Source: Ophiothrix spiculata
Lineage: Eukaryota; Echinodermata; Ophiuroidea; Amphilepidida; Ophiotrichidae
Reading direction: 5' to 3' (one strand)
NCBI GenBank assembly: GCA_000969725.1
Contig: JXSR01S018205.1
Length of the DNA stretch: 38,628 nucleotides
A model generated the notes under the pieces. It was not told the origin of the DNA and ran no database searches. It saw only the letters and a program-made list of their open reading frames with translations. Positions 32,460 through 38,628 of the stretch are shown piece by piece. The stretch's first letter is position 1. The number at the start of each line of letters is the position of its first letter. A program made the position numbers and the translations under genes.

Positions 32460-32945
32460 TGCCTCGAATGTCGACGGCCCTCCACATACCCTTTTCCAGC
32501 ACAACTGTCCTCACCTCTCATGCACTCAGTCCGGTAACTATCATGAGTTGGTCTATAGTGAGAGGTGATCTTTCAATATTTCTTCTCGTTTTCCAAAAAG
32601 AGCTTTAAAAGAACTTCATCAGTTTACTCCTGCAGCAATTTCCAGCAAATCTAAGCCTTCTTTCCCTCATCTCATCTCGGGATCTCAGCACTTAACTTGG
32701 ATTAACTGAATTTTCATGTGTTGTTTCCAATGCATGTGTTGTTTCCAATTACATGCAGTTCTGAGGAGTCTGGTGCAACAACCAACTATATGTGTGTGAG
32801 TTTTGATATGATTGCTCAGACATCGCAGTCACAGAGAAATACATAGCAGCAAATACTCTATATCTAAAAAAGTCTTGGGTTGGCTGGACTTCAAGATCTT
32901 ATGAAGTTTGCCAGATGCTGTCCATGCTGTTGCCTTGCGAGATTT
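32460..32945 (-). pseudogene. RTE-like LINE reverse transcriptase, degraded C-terminal part
   Basis: The minus strand reads RKATAWTASGKLHKI at 32940-32896, then, after frameshifts and stops, VGCCTRLLRTACNWKQHM, then EMRERRLRFAGNCCRSKLM, a stop, and RSPLTIDQLMIVTGLSA followed by VLEKGMWRAVDIRG. These words in this order are typical of the C-terminal region of RTE-type endonuclease/reverse transcriptases (A-W-x-x-x-x-K-L-x-K-I-W, D-G-x-Y-T-R-L-L-R, R-E-R-R-L-R-F-A-G-H-C, T-Y-I-D-Q-L-x-x-D-T-G-L, W-R). At least two stops and one frameshift are present, as is an 18-bp internal duplication. The catalytic RT core is not in the window. Confidence 0.75.
32715..32749 (+). repeat. Two-copy 18-bp tandem duplication in the LINE fragment
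   Basis: CATGTGTTGTTTCCAATG is repeated head to tail (second copy lacks the last base). In the minus-strand frame it duplicates the WKQHM segment. Confidence 0.9.
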
Positions 32946-33578
32946 TATATATTTTCAGAGCTTTCTATGTAGGAACTTTTATTCTCTGGAGTTATTGGCA
33001 TTTTTTTCAATATGTACTTTTCACAACACATCTAAAATTGGCAATTTTTCTTTAACACATGAATATTACAAATGAAGAAGTTTTATTCCCTACAGTCAAA
33101 CATAAAGATATCTCATTGGAAAAATTCTAAATATGTTTTATCCACATCCCTATTTTCTATTTGCATTTACCCCTTTGAGATTTAAGGACGTTCAGCCTTA
33201 TCCAATAGGTCAAGAACAAAAAATTCGCGACCATTTTTCTTATATTTTTCGAAATTGGGAAATTAATTTTGTCATTATAAGCTCATATGCAAACAGCCTA
33301 AGCCCGGCTGAAAACAAGAAATTGGAAGCACACCAGGCATTTCTCAATTTCCAATCGTTTAATATATAAAAAACAGAAAATTACAAAAGGTATTATCAGA
33401 CAGTGCTATGAAATCTTTATTTATAACAATCATATTCCAAATCAGAGATTTGTATAACATGATAAATAAATGTTCAAGGAATGAAGTATCAAATCGTCAC
33501 TTCTCCATGATAGCTAATAAAACAGTTCTCGTAAACCATATTTCATATTACTCGCTTAAATATACATTGCTTTATTGT
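32946..33578. other. AT-rich, no firm feature
   Basis: A 78-codon and a 63-codon plus-strand ORF (33133, 33408), without motifs; neither is supported as a gene. Confidence 0.35.
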
Positions 33579-33598
33579 AATCAATCAATCAATCAATG
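33579..33598 (+). repeat. (AATC)n microsatellite
   Basis: Four to five AATC units after TTGCTTTATTGT. Such tails often end LINEs or SINEs in invertebrates, but no body is recognised upstream. Confidence 0.75.
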
Positions 33599-33669
33599 AT
33601 ACAAGTACTTGCATAACATGCATACCCCATGAATGAGTCCATTCGTACAGGGAACCCACGGCTTCAATT

Positions 33670-34045
33670 ACCACCAAAGGTTCTTGCTATTCAAATAAGA
33701 AGCCTATCCCGCCTTTAGAATGACTTATACACACGCTGCAGGTCGAAGCACCACTAGTACTAGAATCGTGTCCAAACACCACATGCTTGAACTTTTTTTC
33801 TCTTTTCTCCTCATACGCGCGTGCAAGATGGTAAGGAATCTGCCTGATCATGTTGATGTCTTGTAGAGTTATGCAAATCACTTTCTATGATCTTCTGGAT
33901 AAGGTCAACAAGCTTGTTAACGTCGACATACTCGAATAGTCAGTTGGCACATACTCTATCAAAATAACGTTATTTACGACTTCTTGCTAGATTTCAGGTG
34001 CATGAGTTTCGTCAATTTATTTTTTGTGACGTACCCTTATGAAAG
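33670..34045. repeat. Dispersed repeat B, copy 3
   Basis: Same orientation and order of blocks as 4004-4440: AAGAAGCCTATCCCGCCTTT, AGTACTAGAATCGTGTCC, TTTTCTCCTCA-ACGCG, GAGTTATGCAAATCA, AAGGTCAACAAGCTTGTTAA + CGTCGACATACTCGAATAGT, GGCACATACTCTATCAAA, and TTTCAGGTGC-TGAGTT near its end. It lies about 300 bp upstream of the LINE. Confidence 0.65.
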
Positions 34046-34448
34046 AAAATTGCAGAAATTAAAATATTTTTTTCCGAATCTGTCAGCATTAGAAATATTA
34101 AAAATTGAGCCAACGAAAATATTTTACAGATAGTAAAGTGATATTTTAACAGCTTTAGATAAAATTAGGTATTTTTATGCAAATTGACAAATTTGGACAA
34201 TTTTCCTGTTCATCAACAATAAATACACAAAAAAATTAAAAAAACATTGTGTTGAAATTTCTTTTCTACGTGAAACTGCAAATGTGTTATATATTTTAAA
34301 TGTGCTTTTGTTATATTATCAATGACCAGGTTACAACACGACAGTTGATTTTAACAAATTCCCACTACAATTACCTAGAACTAGGAACTCTACAATTAAA
34401 GATTCTGATGATGTCGATCAATCCTCAGTTGTTGAGGAAGAGTTACGG

Positions 34449-36044
34449 ATGTGCAACTTTCGAAAACTCTCCACTAATGACGTTAGCAAAATAATTATGC
34501 AATTCAAGAGCAAATCTTGTTGTTTAGATACACTCCCATCCTGGTTAGTCAAGGAAAACTTGAATGTGTTGTTGCCTGCTATCACAAACATTGTTAATAG
34601 TTCTTTATCTAATGGTGTGTTTCCATCCAATTTGAAACGATCCATTATAACTCCGGTTATCAAAAAATCTACCATGGATCGCAATGTACTTAAGAGCTAC
34701 AGACCGGTCGCAAATATCAGTTTTTTATCAAAAATAATTGAAAAAGCTGCGGTATGCCAAGTGACAGACCATGTGGACAGCCATTGCCTCGGTGAAGTTT
34801 TCCAATCTGCTTATAAGAAGCACCATAGCACCGAGACTGCCTTACTTCGGGTAAAGAATGATATCCTGCAGTCTATGGATAAAGGTAAAGCTGTCCTCAT
34901 GGTCTTACTCGACATGTCTGCAGCTTTTGACACGGTCGACCACAAGATCTTGGTTGACAGGATGGAAAGTAAATTTGGTATTGTTGATTCCACAAAATCT
35001 TGGTTTAAATCATACTTTGACTGCCGCACCACAAGAGTTACAATTAAGAACCAGTTTTCCAGACAACATACTTTTCATTACTCTCTCCCACAAGGGTCTA
35101 TAATTGGGCCACAAGCTTTTACTCTGTACACCTCACCGATCGGTGACATAATACGTGATCACAGCATTTCATTCCATTCTTATGCTGATGACATCCAATT
35201 ATATAGTGAATTCGATCCAAAGGATGAAGATAACTTAAAATGTAAACTTTCTGATTTGACTGCTTGTATTGCCAACATTGACAATTTCATGGTTAAGAAC
35301 ACTCTTCAACTTAACCAAGACAAAACCGAATTTATTGTTTTTGCATCCCCTCGCATTCTCCCAAAGTTATCAAACATTACCATTGAGCTTGGTAATACAC
35401 AGATTTATTCATCGGCCACTGTAAAAAACCTTGGTGCCATATTAGATGGTAATCTGAAAATGACTGACCATATCAATTCGATTTGTAAATCTGTGAATTT
35501 CCATCTCCGAAACTTGTGGCGTATTCGTCGCTTTATTACATTCGATGCTTGCCATAATGCTGTCAGAGGGTTGGTCCTTTCACGTCTCGATTATGCCAAC
35601 TCCCTTTTGTTTGTAGCACGGGAAGCTGATCTAAAACGTTTACAGCGCCTGCAGAATAAAGCTGCCAGATTGGTTTTCAGTTGCGGCAGGGACCAGCCCT
35701 CTGCACCATTGTTGAACAGTTTACATTGGCTACCAGTCAAGCAAAGTATTAGCTACAAGTTACTGATGTATGTTTTTAAATGTATGCATTCCACCGCTCC
35801 AAGTTATCTTGTTGAACTCATTCATCTTCTGAGAAACCAATCAACGCATGAATACAGGGCTCGGCTTCGTTCCTCATCAGATCTCACTCGTCTTTCTATT
35901 CCCAGATCTTTTAAGACTGCTGGTGATTCTTCATTCATTGTTTGTGCTCCTCGGTCGTGGAATGAACTTCCTATTGATCTGAAAGAGGCAACATCCATTC
36001 CTGTGTTCAAGCGGCTGCTTAAAACACACTTGTTTCCTGTGTAG
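34449..36044 (+). CDS. LINE reverse transcriptase (L2/CR1-like), open frame, N-terminally truncated
   Basis: The 531-residue open frame contains the whole RT domain: YRPVANIS (84-91), LLDMSAAFDTVDH (153-165; motif A with the first catalytic Asp), LPQGSIIGPQ (213-222, motif B) and SYADDIQLYS (244-253, catalytic YADD), then VKNLGAILD (325-333). The thumb and C-terminal part follow, with LDYANSLL (380-387), LQRLQNKAARLV (400-411), LHWLPV (425-430) and PRSWNELP (501-508), typical of CR1/L2 proteins. The enzyme would copy its own RNA at a nicked chromosomal target. The ATG used is only the first in-frame one; homologous sequence starts about 40 codons earlier. No stop or frameshift interrupts it, suggesting a fairly young copy. 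The endonuclease domain is absent, so it cannot be autonomous. Confidence 0.93.
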   Translation: MCNFRKLSTNDVSKIIMQFKSKSCCLDTLPSWLVKENLNVLLPAITNIVNSSLSNGVFPSNLKRSIITPVIKKSTMDRNVLKSYRPVANISFLSKIIEKAAVCQVTDHVDSHCLGEVFQSAYKKHHSTETALLRVKNDILQSMDKGKAVLMVLLDMSAAFDTVDHKILVDRMESKFGIVDSTKSWFKSYFDCRTTRVTIKNQFSRQHTFHYSLPQGSIIGPQAFTLYTSPIGDIIRDHSISFHSYADDIQLYSEFDPKDEDNLKCKLSDLTACIANIDNFMVKNTLQLNQDKTEFIVFASPRILPKLSNITIELGNTQIYSSATVKNLGAILDGNLKMTDHINSICKSVNFHLRNLWRIRRFITFDACHNAVRGLVLSRLDYANSLLFVAREADLKRLQRLQNKAARLVFSCGRDQPSAPLLNSLHWLPVKQSISYKLLMYVFKCMHSTAPSYLVELIHLLRNQSTHEYRARLRSSSDLTRLSIPRSFKTAGDSSFIVCAPRSWNELPIDLKEATSIPVFKRLLKTHLFPV

Positions 36045-36100
36045 ATTTGCTTGTATTTTTCCATTTTTTTCCCTTTTTCTGTGTTTATTTCTTATTGTAA

Positions 36101-36125
36101 GGCGCTCTGTTCTTTGTAGGGCGCC
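36101..36125 (+). other. 3' stem-loop of the LINE
   Basis: GGCGC (36101-36105) pairs with GCGCC (36121-36125) just before ATATAAGAACTTGG and the (TAA)n tail. Stem-loops at this place are known in L2/CR1-type LINEs as the site their reverse transcriptase recognises; that role is inferred here. Confidence 0.6.
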
Positions 36126-36139
36126 ATATAAGAACTTGG

Positions 36140-36157
36140 TAATAATAATAATAATAA
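36140..36157 (+). repeat. (TAA)n tail of the LINE
   Basis: Six TAA units form the 3' terminus, which replaces a poly(A) tail in this LINE group. Confidence 0.85.
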
Positions 36158-36160
36158 ATA

Positions 36161-36657
36161 ACTACAATTGTTCTATTAAAAAATGAAAATAACAGTTATA
36201 AGTTTTACAACTTGAAAGACAAAATGCTTGCAAAACCAATTACATTTCATAATCTCAAATTCAAAAGTGTCGAATGGCAAAGAGTGTTATATTCTTCATA
36301 CGCTGGTTTAATTGCAAAAAAAAGATAATGGTTTCAATGGTTTTATGAAAAATATCTACTGGCATATTTCCTACTTTTTTTTTAAAGAATTTGTTTCAAA
36401 AAATGTAGGGCGTCTTTTAAAAATTTAAGGCAGCTTTCAATCTTTTTTGAACCATATGTCCATGTTATTGTGGTAAGCAATGTTACAGATAATTATTTTT
36501 TTATATATATTCTACAGATAGTTATGTGATTTTATAAACTCTTACACAAACGGTTTTACTACTTTTTTCCACAATGTAATTTGAAAAAAAAAATGAAAAA
36601 TTGAAAAAAAACACAGTCTAAACAAATTTTAAAAAAGATAGACTTCTTTTACTTAGC
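36161..36657. other. AT-rich, no firm feature
   Basis: Only A- and T-runs are visible. Confidence 0.35.
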
Positions 36658-36832
36658 AGTCAAGTTAGCGCCGAAACAGTAAGGTCACGGGTACGAAACA
36701 GGTAGTAACTGATAACTATCGTGGAAAACTTTACAGAAACCCGGCGAACTGATCCACATCACAGATGAGGAATTATCGGAATATCAAGTTTCAGCCCTAA
36801 GAGGTTTCTTCAGAGCCGGGAATGATGTTTAG
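36658..36832 (+). CDS. Exon-like segments ending in a stop, unrecognised
   Basis: After an acceptor-like GACTTCTTTTACTTAG (ends 36657) comes SQVSAETVRSRVRNR, then a donor-like AACAG/GTAGTA. After a second acceptor-like AAACTTTACAG comes KPGELIHITDEELSEYQVSA, then LRGFFRAGNDV and TAG (36830-36832). The second piece is a clean phase-0, 32-codon terminal exon candidate with protein-like composition. The two pieces are only about 32 nt apart and out of phase, so they cannot be simply spliced. VSAETVRSRV recalls a word in Tc1 transposases, but too little is present to claim it. An AATAAA lies at 36915-36920, followed about 40 nt later by A21. Confidence 0.28.
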
Positions 36833-36971
36833 ATTAGAATAGAGCTAATTGGTCAACGTAAAATTCCGAAGCTAATAATGTGAAAATTCCTTTTTTTTCG
36901 ACCGATTTTTTCCCAATAAAATTTAGCACAGACAAGCATGCAGAGATGCATTTTAAAGGCAAAAAAAAAAA

Positions 36972-37318
36972 AAAAAAAAAAGTTTGTTTCCCGTGCGCCG
37001 CGCGCATTTCGTTTTGGTGTCATATATTTGCGCATTTCATTTTTTATTTGATATTTTAGAAAACATAAATCAAATAGCCAATTTGATAAAAAGAACGGGG
37101 AAATCGCAAAATTTTTACAAAGAAGTGTTTTCTTTTCAACAAAGACTTGAAACCGGACAGGTTTCTTACTAAAAAAATCATCACCCATGCGGATTTTCAA
37201 TCAAAATTTGCCTTAGCACCTCTTGAAACAATACAACAAAATGAAAACAAAATAAAATAAAAAACGCATTTCGCATTTATGTTTTTTGACCACCTACAGG
37301 AAACAAACTTTTTTTTTT
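36972..37318. mobile_element. Short inverted-repeat element with A-rich ends
   Basis: The end of the A21 run (36961-36981) plus GTTTGTTTCCCGT is mirrored at 37296-37318 (ACAGGAAACAAAC followed by T10). Weaker inward pairing exists (GCGCATTTCATTTTTTATTT against GCGTTTTTTATTTTATTTT). The interior contains a GC-rich GTGCGCCGCGCGC word and no coding capacity. It may be a MITE, but A-runs inflate the apparent match. Confidence 0.45.
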
Positions 37319-37694
37319 CCCTACTACGTAAAATATTAGGTCCAGACGGATGTTACCCCTTTTTATATACATAAAATTCAATACGAAAAGCACATATGAA
37401 TGCAAGAATGACCCAAGTCCACTATCTAAAATGGCCCCCTGAAAAGCATTAAAAGCACAAATACTATAGAAAAATCATGTTTCATATGATAATTGACCTA
37501 GCCAAATTTGCATAAATTAAACAACAGACATATTGTGAAGGTTGTTTTGTTTTTCTTAACAACAATTCCTGTGGCTATGGTGTCACTTTTGCATTCCGAT
37601 ATTCAAAAGTAAGTTTATTCAACATGTCCACAGAAAAAAATATCAAGGCAAACAATCTCTATCGACATTTCTCAGACATAGTTACACCCTGAAT
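37319..37694. other. AT-rich, no firm feature
   Basis: No gene. Weak extension of repeat F upstream of 37695 is possible. Confidence 0.3.
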
Positions 37695-37830
37695 GTATCC
37701 TTATTATTCAAATGTCAAGATAAAGCTAACACATCATTCATCTAAAGTACACACGTGGTGTTATTCAGGTACGAACCTTTTCGTTTGGACACGCACATTC
37801 CTATCACCCAGTCTGAGCTCAGTACACGCA
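37695..37830 (+). repeat. Dispersed repeat F, copy 2
   Basis: Homologue of 10931-11065: TTATTCAAATGTCAA, ACATCATTCATCTAAA, GTGTTATTCAGGTACGAACC + TTTTCGTTTGGACAC, ATTCCTATCACCCAG. Confidence 0.55.
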
Positions 37831-38628
37831 GTGTAATTTGAATTATGTCTCGCGTCACTGGAGTGAAATATTTTGTGCTGGTCAACCAAAAGCCAAGAGA
37901 AAACACGTTTAATGATAATGATAAAGTTAATTTTTATTTGCACGCAATACATCATATGTATGCCTTTAACCCTTTGTGTGTTTCTTATATAGTGTTTTAG
38001 ATTCAGATTTCTAATTAAAAATTCATATTTAGCTATTAAAGACTACAAAGTGTAAAAAACAGTTGTTGAACACTCATCCGCAAAGGAATCCAACATTCAA
38101 GATGATTGTTTTGCTTTATTTATCGACTGCAGTCAGCTTCAAATTTCCTCCAGGCACAACGACTTGGTGCTTGCGTGAGTTCATCATGTTGTCTGCATGT
38201 ACTTAAGGGCCCTGTCAACCTTTCGTTTCAGATTTTTTTTCTCTGTAACTCAGCAGTAGATAATTAAATTAGTGGATAATTAGAAGCGGATTTGCGTACT
38301 GAACATGATGATGTGGTCATTACGGACCAAAATGTGTAAAAATCATGTTCTTTGGCCCAAAATATTACGGGAAAGCTAAATTTTGCTTTGGTGGAATTTT
38401 AAACTATTTTACTTTTAAAATCAAGAAAGCAATATCTAGGATCATATTTCTCTTTTTTTTTTTGATTGTTTCTTAGTTTTTGAGATATTGTCAAAAAGTG
38501 GTCCAAAAATATCACAAATTCCACCGCTGCCACCTTTGTTTTGATAACTATGACACTTTTTGACCTATTTTTGCAAACATTTCAAAACCTAAAAAAAAAA
38601 AAAAAAAAAAAAAAAGTGCGTTCCTAAA
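37831..38628. other. AT-rich end of the window, A25 run
   Basis: No gene is recognised. An A25 run lies at 38591-38615, 13 bp before the end, preceded by an AT-rich stretch with no AATAAA close by, so it cannot be called the tail of a retroposed copy. Confidence 0.4.

Larger units (their letters stand above)
34331..36160 (+). mobile_element. 5'-truncated L2/CR1-like LINE
   Basis: The coding homology is open from about 34328, before the first ATG, and reads into the RT domain, so the endonuclease half and 5' region are missing. This is normal for target-primed insertion that stops early. The 3' end has a short UTR, a GGCGC/GCGCC stem-loop (36101-36125) and a (TAA)n tail (36140-36157). The CR1/L2 group rather than RTE is inferred from the C-terminal P-R-S-W-N-E-L-P segment and the GCGC stem plus trinucleotide tail. 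No target duplication can be defined. Confidence 0.85.

Noticed and set aside
32461-32580. Inverted repeat TCACCTCTCA ... TGAGAGGTGA considered as a small element or hairpin RNA
   Set aside because: It lies inside the RTE-like coding remnant and is explained by that sequence; the arms are only 10 bp.
34418-35103. ORFs of 73-88 codons overlapping the RT gene in other frames
   Set aside because: Shadows of the true RT frame, which carries all the catalytic motifs.
36853-37200. 115-codon minus-strand ORF
   Set aside because: Its middle is a translated poly-T/poly-A run (a run of F), and it overlaps an inverted-repeat element; no motif.
1-38628. CRISPR arrays, bacterial operons, ribosome-binding sites and phage modules
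   Set aside because: No regularly spaced direct repeats and no dense same-strand ORFs; the content is clearly eukaryotic.

Overview
This window looks like nuclear DNA of a metazoan. It is very AT-rich, has no operon-like gene packing and no long cellular ORF, carries an assembly gap of about 760 N (19169-19927), and is crowded with eukaryotic transposable elements. The repertoire (an L2/CR1-like LINE, an RTE-like LINE, a Tc1/mariner element, a hAT-like element and many short terminal-inverted-repeat elements) fits a repeat-rich marine invertebrate. I cannot name the lineage from sequence alone. No host gene is recognised with certainty.

Layout. 1-5300: a weak terminal-exon candidate on the minus strand (471-563), one copy of a dispersed repeat, a hAT-like element with an 8-bp target duplication (2344-2783), and a 2-kb foldback (3200-5260) that encloses copies of another repeat. 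5300-14600: three copies of one short inverted-repeat family (6709, 7425, 13203), a frameshifted RTE-like LINE fragment (9935-10216), a G-rich inverted-repeat element (11273-11461), two exon-like segments (11918, 12595) and a LINE/SINE tail (14541). 14601-20640: AT-rich sequence and the gap. 20640-27100: four inverted-repeat elements or element ends, plus a roughly 400-bp duplicated module (23141 and 25652) with splice-site-like borders. 27100-31000: exon-like segments near 27.7-28.0 kb, a tRNA-derived SINE head, a short inverted-repeat element and two more copies of the dispersed repeat first seen at 1201. 31018-32119: a decayed Tc1/mariner element with ~200-bp terminal repeats. 32460-32945: the degraded C-terminal part of an RTE-like reverse transcriptase. 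34331-36160: a 5'-truncated L2/CR1-like LINE whose 531-codon reverse-transcriptase frame is still open; this is the only long ORF in the window. The rest is AT-rich sequence with one further terminal-exon-like segment (36737-36832) and one inverted-repeat element (36972-37318).

Most short ORFs here are chance open frames in AT-rich DNA. I found no convincing new biological system. The most worthwhile leads are the duplicated exon-like module at 23.2/25.8 kb, the perfect 25-bp-arm hairpin inside the mariner element, and the nested foldback at 3.2-5.3 kb.
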